Of a stretch of DNA of 24,200 nucleotides, positions 6,807-14,168 are shown piece by piece. Numbering within the stretch: position 1 is the first letter of the stretch; the number at the start of each line of letters is the position of its first letter. Both the position numbers and the translations under genes were made by a program. Source of the DNA: Pseudomonadota bacterium (GTDB lineage Bacteria; Pseudomonadota; Alphaproteobacteria; Sphingomonadales; Sphingomonadaceae); NCBI GenBank assembly GCA_030271565.1, contig JARXKR010000002.1, positions 1 through 24,200 of the forward strand. The letters run 5' to 3'. The notes under the pieces were generated by a model that was given only the letters and a program-made list of their open reading frames with translations, was not told the origin of the DNA and did no database searches.

Positions 6807-8423
6807 TCAACCTCGCCGGACCCGCGCCATCAGGCGTCGGATTCCGGCCATTGGAGTAATGGCTTCGCGGTACCAGTCAAACACAACTGCCGTTCCATCG
6901 GGAGCAAAGTTGAAGGTATGAGGGCCCTTGCGGTCGGAAAATTGCATCGTCCCGATCTTGCGCTCGCGGTAGGTGGAGGGCGAGAGTTGCTCGATCTCGA
7001 AGGCAACCAAGCCGTCACCGTAATCGCGCGAGCAATCCTGACCAAGCCGGATGAGACGGTCGCCTTCGTGCAAAAGATTGCCGCCCATGCGGGCACCGCG
7101 CGGGCTTATTCTGATCGGGCTGGAAGGGTGCTCGGTAAACCGGTCGAACAGCCCCGCCGCCGACCACAGCCGCAAAACCCCGCTGCCGAACCGCGCATCG
7201 TTGGCAAACAAATAGAGCCGCTGGCAGTGCCAGACAAACGTGGGATCGGTCAGGCGGTGCGCGCCGCCGAACTTGAGCTCGGTTTCACGCAGCCAATCCA
7301 CCTGCCAGCGAAACGCTGCCGAAGCGCTCCACTGGGCGATCTCGGGCACGCAGTATGTCTTGCCGTTCTGCGCGACCAGCCCGGGGTAGCTGTGATGGCC
7401 TGGTCCAGTCGAGAGCTGCCTGCTGCCCGTAGGAGTGACCAAGTCAATTCGCCCTTTGCCGCTCCACCGCGGCATCGCTTCGACCAACAGCTCGTCTTGG
7501 CCGCTCCCGAAAAACGGGTCGGCAATAAACGAACAGCCCGGCGGAAGGTTGGGCGTCCACCACTCTGCTTGCTCGGGTAAAGTCTGCTGTCCGGTAGCCA
7601 GCGCGACCGCTGCGCCGGACGAAGAAACAGGAGCGCGCGAGACCCGCCAGCGCTTCTCGCGCAATGCGCCGCTGGCGATCCGGCCCAGCTTGGCCGCGCC
7701 AAGCTGAACCACCAGACGGGCCACCTGCAGGTTACCCGGTAGCCGGTAGTTTCTGCCGGTTGTCGCCTTGGTCAGGCTGCGTCCCGCAATGGCGTTCTCT
7801 AGCGCGGGGGCGAGCAGCAAATGCGAATGGCGAAACGCCTCGACCAGGGTGGCTTTCCAGCTGTGCCGGATGACCCGCGTTTCGGCAAAGGCGACGACTT
7901 GGCCCGCGTCGAGCCGGTTGCCGATCACCTGGACCATCTGACCCAGCACCGGACTGTCCGCGAGCAATTCCCAAAAGCCCGCTGGTCGTCCACGAAAATG
8001 TTCCGGATCGCCGTGGTGCCACGACAGGATAGGCACCTTGAGCTCGTCCGGAACGCGCAGCAATCCCATTCCCAGTTTGATGATCGCATCCGGACGGTGA
8101 GCTGCAATGCGGGCGAGGACTGTCTCGGGCAGAGCCTGCCATGCACCGTCGTATCCGCTGGCGAATTCAATCCGGTCAGAAACCTTGGCGGCCAGTTGCC
8201 CGAGCGCGACGCTGCGGGTCAGTGCATTGCGGACGGTGAACAGGTTGAGCGCGTAATACAGCGGGTAGCGCAAGGCGCGGCGGGGCAAAGCAGTGTTGGT
8301 ACAGGCCAGCATGACTAGATCATCGTCGGGGCCCAAGGTTTCGAGAGCGCACCGCTGCCACTCCGCAATACGGTCGCCGAGCGGACCCGTATCGACAATC
8401 ACGATGAGCTTGCGCTTAGCCAT
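6807..8423 (-). CDS. Formyltransferase-like domain fused to a beta-propeller-like domain (function unknown)
   Basis: A 538-residue protein with two recognisable halves. Residues about 1-220 look like a formyltransferase-fold domain: a core strand DAIIKLGMGLLRVP, then SWHHGDPEHFRGRPAGFWEL at 134-153, and NRLDAGQVV at 169-177. This matches the N-x-H...D pattern of methionyl-tRNA and sugar formyltransferases, with Ser134 in place of the usual Asn, His136 kept, and Asp172. Residues about 285-535 are rich in aromatic/Gly/Asp turns, with repeated IADPFF, HHSYPGL, TYCVPEI, LTDPTFVWHC and RLYLFAND segments. These are typical of five-bladed beta-propellers related to glycosyl hydrolase 32/43 folds and to the N-terminal domain of plant GlcNAc-inositolphosphorylceramide transferase. 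No transmembrane segment or signal peptide is evident. It is first in an operon with wbpB and wbpD, so a role in modifying or transferring an amino sugar is plausible. N-formylation is not proven. No clear Shine-Dalgarno precedes the ATG. Confidence 0.75.
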   Translation of the reverse strand: MAKRKLIVIVDTGPLGDRIAEWQRCALETLGPDDDLVMLACTNTALPRRALRYPLYYALNLFTVRNALTRSVALGQLAAKVSDRIEFASGYDGAWQALPETVLARIAAHRPDAIIKLGMGLLRVPDELKVPILSWHHGDPEHFRGRPAGFWELLADSPVLGQMVQVIGNRLDAGQVVAFAETRVIRHSWKATLVEAFRHSHLLLAPALENAIAGRSLTKATTGRNYRLPGNLQVARLVVQLGAAKLGRIASGALREKRWRVSRAPVSSSGAAVALATGQQTLPEQAEWWTPNLPPGCSFIADPFFGSGQDELLVEAMPRWSGKGRIDLVTPTGSRQLSTGPGHHSYPGLVAQNGKTYCVPEIAQWSASAAFRWQVDWLRETELKFGGAHRLTDPTFVWHCQRLYLFANDARFGSGVLRLWSAAGLFDRFTEHPSSPIRISPRGARMGGNLLHEGDRLIRLGQDCSRDYGDGLVAFEIEQLSPSTYRERKIGTMQFSDRKGPHTFNFAPDGTAVVFDWYREAITPMAGIRRLMARVRRG

Positions 8424-8528
8424 GGCGCGCTTGTTGGTTTATCGGTTGCGCTGTGTCCAGCCGATCCTGACGCTTCGATCCCGAACGAACCGAAGCGCCA
8501 TTTCCTCGAAGCTGCCTGAAATAACCCT

Positions 8529-8568
8529 ACTAGCCTGTTGCTAGTTGCCCGAAAGATGCGCTAGCAAC
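8529..8568. promoter_or_regulatory. Overlapping inverted repeats in the divergent region upstream of wza
   Basis: The 233-bp gap between the two divergent operons holds ACTAGC (8529-8534) facing GCTAGT (8540-8545) across five bases. An alternative pairing, GTTGCTAG (8537-8544) with CTAGCAAC (8561-8568), lies across 16 bases. The two stems share the middle arm, so they cannot form at once. They could be a protein-binding operator or a weak RNA switch in the leader of the export operon. Convincing -35/-10 boxes are not visible, and the role is inferred only. Confidence 0.3.
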
Positions 8569-8656
8569 CGGATAGCCATAGACCAAAGCCGGATTAGCGG
8601 CGCCCTGGGCATGATATTCAATCTGCGCGGGTCTATGAAGTTCGAGAGGTGTTCGC

Positions 8657-9346
8657 TTGTTCAGTCGAGTCGCGTTGCTGTTGCTGGCATCCTTTGCATT
8701 TTTGTCGCTGGGCGCCTGTGCGAGACGCGGCGGGCCGGTTCCATATGACGTTCCAAACTTCACCGCTCCCGATACCGATCGACCCGCTTTGGGCGAGGAA
8801 GGGATCATCGGAAAGTTGGACGTGGTCTCGGTGGCTGTCTATCAGCTGAGCGAGCTCAACCGCGACATTCAGGTCGATACCAACGGCAACATTTCGATGC
8901 CACTCGTCGGCACGGTCCAGGCCGATGGCAAGACGCCCGATCAGGTCGCCGGGATCATCGCCGACCGGCTGGCGGCCAAATATGTGCGTCATCCCTCGGT
9001 GCAGGTCAGCATCAAGGAGGCGGTTCCGCGGACGATTACGGTTGAAGGGTCGGTGACCAAACCGGGCATGTTCCAAATCCGCGGGCGCCTTGATCTGCTT
9101 TCGGCGATAGCGCTGGCCTCGGGGCCAAACGCAGACGCTAACTCGCACCGCGTTGTGGTATTCCGCCAGATCAACGGCGAGCGACGTGCAGCGGCTTTCG
9201 ATCTTGCGACGATTCGCGAGGGGACGTCACCTAACCCAATCATCTACGGCAACGACATCATAGTCATTGACGGCAACAAACTGGGCAAGGCCTACCGCGA
9301 CATCCTGCAGGCCGTGCCTTTGCTATACTTTGCGCGCGTATTCTGA
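8657..9346 (+). CDS. wza: Polysaccharide export outer-membrane lipoprotein (Wza/OPX family, short form)
   Basis: A 229-residue polysaccharide export protein. It has a lipoprotein signal peptide (hydrophobic residues 5-19) with lipobox LGAC, so Cys21 would be acylated. A Poly_export domain follows (GKLDVVSVAVYQLSELNRDIQVDTNGNI then the VGTVQADGKT region), and then an SLBB-type segment (ITVEGSVTKPGMFQIRGRLDLLSAIALASGPN). It lacks the long C-terminal half and the helix of E. coli Wza (about 380 residues), as is usual for the short OPX proteins of alphaproteobacteria. The start is TTG 8657: no in-frame ATG or GTG exists nearby, and GAGAGG sits seven bases upstream. It opens the long export/polymerisation operon and pairs with the wzc-like gene 26 bp downstream. 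The product should form the outer-membrane or periplasmic exit channel. Confidence 0.9.
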   Translation: MFSRVALLLLASFAFLSLGACARRGGPVPYDVPNFTAPDTDRPALGEEGIIGKLDVVSVAVYQLSELNRDIQVDTNGNISMPLVGTVQADGKTPDQVAGIIADRLAAKYVRHPSVQVSIKEAVPRTITVEGSVTKPGMFQIRGRLDLLSAIALASGPNADANSHRVVVFRQINGERRAAAFDLATIREGTSPNPIIYGNDIIVIDGNKLGKAYRDILQAVPLLYFARVF

Positions 9347-9372
9347 GCGACAACGAAACCTAGGGAAATCAA

Positions 9373-11604
9373 GTGACCGACGAACCGCTGCCATCGCCGC
9401 AAGCGCCCAACAATGCCGCGTCGCCCTGGACCGGCACCGGGCTCGAATCCTTTGCGGTAGCTAATCAGTCGCTCTCCCCTTCGGGTGGCGGACTGGCTCG
9501 GGCGCTCGATCCTGCGGATATCTTCCGTATCCTTAACCGCTGGAAGCTGGTGATCCTGGCCGCGGCAATTCTCGGGCCCTTGCTCGCGCTGGGGCTGTCG
9601 CTGACCTTGACCCCGCTGTTCGTCTCAACCGCGCAAATCCAGATCAATCAAGAGGATGCGGTCACGATCAAGGGAGCCGATGCTGGTCGCCCGGTGATGA
9701 TCAACAACACCGAATTTCTCGCGACCCAGATGGGCCTGCTCAACAGTCGCGATCTCGCCGAACGGGTGGTCGATGCCCAGCGCCTGGCCAACAACCCTGA
9801 ATACGCCACGCAAGGTGCCAATGCTGCCGTTCGGCATGATCAGGCGACCCAACAGTTACGCGGTCAGGTGTCGATCGAAGCAGTCCGTAATAGCCGCTTG
9901 GTCGATATCAGCGTGACCTCGCCCAACGCCTCGATGTCGGCGCTGCTGGCCAATTCGTACGCAGAGCAGTTCATCGCCAGCAACCTCGATCGCGAGTTTC
10001 AGGCGACTGCCTATCAGCGCAAGTTCCTCGAGGACCGGATCGCCTCGACCCGGACCAAGCTGGAAGATTCCGAGCGGCAGGTGGTCGCTTATGCAGCCAA
10101 TCAGGGCATCATCGAACTTGGCAGTGATGAAAAGGGCACTGCGCGTCAGTCGCTCGAAGTCGCGAATCTGGTTACGCTCAACAACGCGCTGGCGCAGGCG
10201 CGGTCGGACCGGATTGCGGCCGAGCAACGCGCCATGCAATCGCGCGGTGGTCAGGCGACGACCGAGGCCAACTCGAATCCCGTCCTGCAGGAACTGCTGA
10301 AAAAGCGCGCCGATGCACAGGCCGAGTACGATTCCAAACTCGCGATATTCTTGCCCGATCTGCCGGCGATGATTGCGCTCAAGGAGCAGATCGCCTCGCT
10401 CGACAAGAACATCGCCCGGGCGCGCGGGAGCATGACTTCGGCCTCCAATCTCGATTACCAGGGTGCCATCGCGCGCGAGCGCGAATTGCAGGACCGGGTC
10501 GATGCACTCAAAAGCAAGGTGCTCGATCTACGCTCGCGCAGCATCCAGTATACCATCCTGCAGCGCGACGTGGATACCAACCGCGCGCTCTACGATGCGC
10601 TGTTGCAGAATTACAAAGAGGTCGGCGTAACCGGCGGGCTGGGCTCGAACAAGGTCGCCATCGTCGACAAGGCGCTGCCCGCCAAGGGGCAGGTTTCGCC
10701 GCACGTCTTCACCAACGTGATCTTGGGTCTGCTGCTCGGTCTGTTCGTCGGTCTGGTCGGGGTGTTCCTGCTGGAATTCATCGATGACACGATCAAGTCA
10801 CCTGAAGATGTGCGATCCAAGCTGCACATGAGCCTGCTTGGCGTCCTGCCTGCGTCGAACGACGACGAATCGTTCCTCGAGTCGCTCCTCGATCCCAAAT
10901 CCGACTTGATCGAAGCGGCGCACTCGCTGCGCACGACGCTGCAGTTCACCACTGCCCACGGCATTCCGCGAACCCTGCTGGTCTCCAGTTCCCGCCCGGG
11001 TGAGGGCAAGAGCAGCGTAGCGCTTTCGCTGGCGGTCTCGCTCGCCAAATTGGGCAGGAAAGTTCTGATCATCGACGCCGATATCCGCAAACCCAGTTTC
11101 TATGTCGGCGATATTTCGCGCAATGACACACTGGGTCTCTCGAACGTACTCAACGGCGAGCAGAAACTGTCTGGCGTCGCTCGCAAGAGCGAGATCGAGA
11201 ACCTCTCGGTCGTGCCCTCGGGGCCGTCGGTACCCAATCCCGCAGCGCTGCTTTCGGACAGCCTTTTCGCCGCGTTGCTCGATGAAGCAAAGCGGCAATA
11301 CGACTACGTTATAGTCGATGGACCGCCGGTGGTTGGCTTGGCCGATGCGCCGCTGATGGGCTCGGTGGTCGAAGGCGCCATTCTGGTAGTCGAATCGGCC
11401 GGTCCGCACCGCTCCGCCATCCTCGCTGCCGCGTCTCGCCTGCTGGCGTCCAAGACCCCGCTGCTCGGCGCCGTGCTCAACAAGTTTGAGAGTCAGAAGC
11501 TTGGCTACGGCTCTGGCTACGGTTACAATTATTCTTACGATTACGGCGGCGCGGCGCGCAGCACGGAGCAGGATCCAGACCGTAAGATCGTATTGGTGAA
11601 GTAA
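9373..11604 (+). CDS. wzc: Polysaccharide co-polymerase with bacterial tyrosine-kinase domain (Wzc/GumC/ExoP type)
   Basis: A 743-residue inner-membrane PCP-2a protein. TM1 is at about 58-80, followed by a long periplasmic region rich in coiled coil (roughly 205-415), then TM2 at about 446-468, then the cytoplasmic BY-kinase. The kinase shows Walker A SSSRPGEGKSS (538-548), Walker A' VLIIDAD (564-570), Walker B YVIVDGPP (645-652) and a C-terminal tyrosine cluster of six Tyr between 712 and 724 for autophosphorylation. The GTG start at 9373 has AGGGAAA just upstream. In this family, cycling phosphorylation of the tail controls chain length and export with Wza. The matching low-molecular-weight phosphatase (Wzb) is not in the window, so dephosphorylation must depend on a gene elsewhere. 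All catalytic motifs are intact. Confidence 0.95.
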   Translation: MTDEPLPSPQAPNNAASPWTGTGLESFAVANQSLSPSGGGLARALDPADIFRILNRWKLVILAAAILGPLLALGLSLTLTPLFVSTAQIQINQEDAVTIKGADAGRPVMINNTEFLATQMGLLNSRDLAERVVDAQRLANNPEYATQGANAAVRHDQATQQLRGQVSIEAVRNSRLVDISVTSPNASMSALLANSYAEQFIASNLDREFQATAYQRKFLEDRIASTRTKLEDSERQVVAYAANQGIIELGSDEKGTARQSLEVANLVTLNNALAQARSDRIAAEQRAMQSRGGQATTEANSNPVLQELLKKRADAQAEYDSKLAIFLPDLPAMIALKEQIASLDKNIARARGSMTSASNLDYQGAIARERELQDRVDALKSKVLDLRSRSIQYTILQRDVDTNRALYDALLQNYKEVGVTGGLGSNKVAIVDKALPAKGQVSPHVFTNVILGLLLGLFVGLVGVFLLEFIDDTIKSPEDVRSKLHMSLLGVLPASNDDESFLESLLDPKSDLIEAAHSLRTTLQFTTAHGIPRTLLVSSSRPGEGKSSVALSLAVSLAKLGRKVLIIDADIRKPSFYVGDISRNDTLGLSNVLNGEQKLSGVARKSEIENLSVVPSGPSVPNPAALLSDSLFAALLDEAKRQYDYVIVDGPPVVGLADAPLMGSVVEGAILVVESAGPHRSAILAAASRLLASKTPLLGAVLNKFESQKLGYGSGYGYNYSYDYGGAARSTEQDPDRKIVLVK

Positions 11605-11610
11605 GTCCTG

Positions 11611-12804
11611 ATGGAACCCGAGGTCAGCTTCTTGCGCAAGGCATTCGCCGTCCGCATTGTGGCTGCAGTGCTGTTTGTCGTGACGATGCTGGCGCTGATC
11701 GGCGCGACGCTGCTGCGCGAAGCGATGGCCAGCCAGTCTCCCGCAGTACGTTCGCGTCTGGTTTTGGCCAAAGCGCTGGCGACGACCAAAGACCCGGCGT
11801 TGCTCGAGGCGCAGGCCCGGCAGCTGGCGTTGCGCGATCCGCTGCAAGCCGCGGCGTTCGTTCTGGTCGGTGTCGCCCGGACCCAGGCAAAGCCAACCCC
11901 GTTCGATCAAATCCATCCGTTGATGGAAGCCGCGCTGCAGCGCCAGCCAAGCCTTGATGCGCCGCAAATCTGGCTTGCTGCGGACTATGCCCGGCGCGGT
12001 GATTTCAACCGCTCGCTCGACCTGCTCGACAAGGTGCTGACGCTCAGCGGCGACTACACCGACGCGTTGATGCCGGTGCTTGCCGACCTGCTCAAATATC
12101 CCCAAAGCCGCGCCGCAGTGATCGCAAAATTGCGCCAGTATCCCGTGTGGCGCACCGCGCTGGTAACCAAGGCGATCGAAACCAAGGTCATCGGCGACGA
12201 CTTGTTGATCGCGTTGCTGGCCGATCCGGTTCCGGCAGTCCGCCGCGGCAGTGTCGATCTTGAGCGGATGCAATTTGTCGGCGCGATGGTTTCGCGCGGT
12301 GAAGTCGAGCGCGCGCATGCTTTCTATCGCGGTTATGTCGGGATCGACCCGCGTTCGCCGATCTACGATGGCAACTTCACCGCCGAACCGCCTTTCAAAC
12401 CGTTTGGTTGGATCGCAGCCGCTTCGGCTGAAGATTACACCGAGCGGGTCGCGCGCGGCAACGGCGGCTGGGCGATGCGCCTTCACGCCAGCGGCGATCG
12501 CTCCGCAACGCTGATCGAACAGACCTTGGCGCTGAACCCCGGGCGCTGGACGGTCGAATTGACCGGTCGCGACGCGGGCCTGGCCAAACCGGCAAACAAC
12601 CGTTTGGTGCTCGAATGCCTGAATCAGGACCAGCCGCTCGGCACATATTCGCTCGGCCATCTGCGCGGCGACGACAGTACCTTGCGGGTGGCGTTCGTCG
12701 TCCCGCAAGGTTGCCCGCTCCAGCGTCTGGCGATCAAGGCCGGCGACAATGGCGGTGAGGCCAGCGAGATCGAAGTGACCGCATTCAAGGTCACGGCATC
12801 ATGA
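11611..12804 (+). CDS. Membrane-anchored protein with helical-repeat and beta-rich C-terminal domains (unknown function)
   Basis: I do not recognise this 397-residue protein. It has a basic N-terminus and one transmembrane helix (about 14-36), so the bulk should be periplasmic. Residues about 43-240 are alanine-rich amphipathic helices (for example WLAADYARRGDFNRSLDLLDKVLTL at 121-145) that resemble TPR-like repeats. From about residue 250 the character changes to beta strands: DGNFTAEPPFKPFGW, NPGRWTVELTGRD, RLVLECLNQ and AFVVPQGCPLQRLAIKAG. This looks like a jelly-roll or carbohydrate-binding-like sandwich; Cys336 and Cys368 could form a disulfide. It lies 6 nt after wzc and overlaps the polymerase/ligase-family gene by 4 nt, so it is tightly coupled to chain assembly. 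A periplasmic scaffold or glycan-binding partner of Wzc or the polymerase is an inference only. Confidence 0.7.
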   Translation: MEPEVSFLRKAFAVRIVAAVLFVVTMLALIGATLLREAMASQSPAVRSRLVLAKALATTKDPALLEAQARQLALRDPLQAAAFVLVGVARTQAKPTPFDQIHPLMEAALQRQPSLDAPQIWLAADYARRGDFNRSLDLLDKVLTLSGDYTDALMPVLADLLKYPQSRAAVIAKLRQYPVWRTALVTKAIETKVIGDDLLIALLADPVPAVRRGSVDLERMQFVGAMVSRGEVERAHAFYRGYVGIDPRSPIYDGNFTAEPPFKPFGWIAAASAEDYTERVARGNGGWAMRLHASGDRSATLIEQTLALNPGRWTVELTGRDAGLAKPANNRLVLECLNQDQPLGTYSLGHLRGDDSTLRVAFVVPQGCPLQRLAIKAGDNGGEASEIEVTAFKVTAS

Positions 12805-14168
12805 CCCGCCGTGCCAATCGGCCAGGCTCGGCAGCCCCCAACCGGACGGTAATCTGGGTGAGTTGCTGGTTCGTCGCTTGTCTGGTGCTCGGCGGCGCCA
12901 GCAATGGCGGGGTGCTGGCAAACCTGGTCCTGCAACTTGGCGCGGCGCTGATCATCGCGCATTCCATCGCCCGTTCGGGAAGCGGCGAGCGCCAGCCGGC
13001 CGAACGATTTCTGCTCTATCTTGCCGGATCGCTGCTGGCCTGGATCGCTGTGACCCTAATTCCCTTGCCGCCAGGCTTGTGGACTCACCTGCCGGGGCGC
13101 GAATTCGTCGCACAGGGTTACCGGCTGCTGGGAATGGATCTGCCGTGGCTGCCGATCAGCCTGACCGACGACCGGACAGTGCGCAGCGCGCTAGGTCTGC
13201 TGGTTCCAATTGCCAGCTATCTTGCCGCGCGCCAGCTCGATGAGGCAGGGGTGCGGCGGGTGGCCACGATCATGGTGCTGATCGCCTGCGGTTCGGTGTT
13301 GCTGGGTCTGGCCCAGTTGCTGGGCGGTGAAAGTTCGCCGCTGCGACTTTATGCGATCACCAACCGCAGCGATCCGGTCGGGCTGTTTGCCAACGCCAAT
13401 CACTTCACGACCTTTCTGTTGGTCGCGATGCCCTTGGCGATGGCCGGACTGCAGCGCGCGCAAGCAACGCGCGGCCGGTCGACGCTGAGCAAATACGCTC
13501 GATATCTGGGTTATGGTGCGGCGGCGATCTGCGCGTTGGGGGTGCTGTCGATCGGGTCCAACGCGGGCCGCCTGCTGCTGATCCCTGCGCTGGTTGGAGC
13601 AATACTGCTCGGGCCGGGGCAAGCTTTGCTCGAACGCCGCCAGACCGGCCGCCTCGTTGCGCTTGGCCTTGCTGCATTCGGCGGTCTTATGGTGCTGAGC
13701 CTGACCAGCGGGGTGATGGCCGACAAGGTCGGGACTTCGGCAAAAAGCAGGACCGTCATGTCGGCGACCACGCTTTCTGCAGCGCGGAAGTTCCTGCCAG
13801 TGGGCTCGGGGCTGGGCAGCTTTCCGGCGATCTACCTGATGGAATCGGGCGGCAAGCGCAGCAATCGCGAGTGGACCAACCATGCCCATGACGATCCCGC
13901 TGAAGTCGCGCTTGAATTGGGGCTGCCCGGGCTGGCACTGATGGCGGTGTTTGCTGGCTGGCTGTTCGTCAACACGGCTCGTGTCTGGGGCGAGCCTGGC
14001 CGGCGGTGGCGCTTACCCCAAGCGGCCGCACTCGGGTCGATGCTCGTCGTCATCCACTCGATTGTCGATTATCCGCTGCGTTCGGCGGCTATTGCGGCGG
14101 TGTTCGGCTTCATGCTGGCAGCAATGCTGCAGCCCCGGACCAGGCCGGATCAGGCAGGTGCGCCATGA
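12801..14168 (+). CDS. O-antigen ligase/polymerase family membrane protein (Wzy/WaaL superfamily)
   Basis: A 455-residue polytopic protein with about 10-12 hydrophobic segments. It carries the family hallmarks SDPVGLFANANHFTTFLLV (about 190-208) and, in the large periplasmic loop, GSGLGSFPAIY (about 334) and WTNHAHDDPAEVALELGLPG (about 357-376). These match the Wzy_C/O-antigen-ligase pattern with a conserved His-x-His-(N/D)-D. In this superfamily the enzyme either polymerises undecaprenyl-diphosphate repeat units or ligates chains to an acceptor. Position right after the Wzc-like and anchored proteins suggests a polymerase, but the second polytopic protein that follows leaves the division of labour open. 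The start overlaps the upstream stop by four bases, as does its own stop with the next gene. Confidence 0.85.
   Translation: MTRRANRPGSAAPNRTVIWVSCWFVACLVLGGASNGGVLANLVLQLGAALIIAHSIARSGSGERQPAERFLLYLAGSLLAWIAVTLIPLPPGLWTHLPGREFVAQGYRLLGMDLPWLPISLTDDRTVRSALGLLVPIASYLAARQLDEAGVRRVATIMVLIACGSVLLGLAQLLGGESSPLRLYAITNRSDPVGLFANANHFTTFLLVAMPLAMAGLQRAQATRGRSTLSKYARYLGYGAAAICALGVLSIGSNAGRLLLIPALVGAILLGPGQALLERRQTGRLVALGLAAFGGLMVLSLTSGVMADKVGTSAKSRTVMSATTLSAARKFLPVGSGLGSFPAIYLMESGGKRSNREWTNHAHDDPAEVALELGLPGLALMAVFAGWLFVNTARVWGEPGRRWRLPQAAALGSMLVVIHSIVDYPLRSAAIAAVFGFMLAAMLQPRTRPDQAGAP

Noticed and set aside
10798..12708. 636-codon open frame on the minus strand under wzc and the following genes
   Set aside because: Low-complexity Arg/Gln-rich translation with no motif. 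It lies antisense to wzc and the anchored-protein gene; the Wzc motifs and tight operon spacing support the plus strand. High GC leaves long antisense frames open.
14006..14164. Upstream extension of the second polymerase candidate
   Set aside because: The extension lies within the preceding gene and adds Arg/His-rich non-membrane sequence; the ATGA overlap at 14165 is the natural start.
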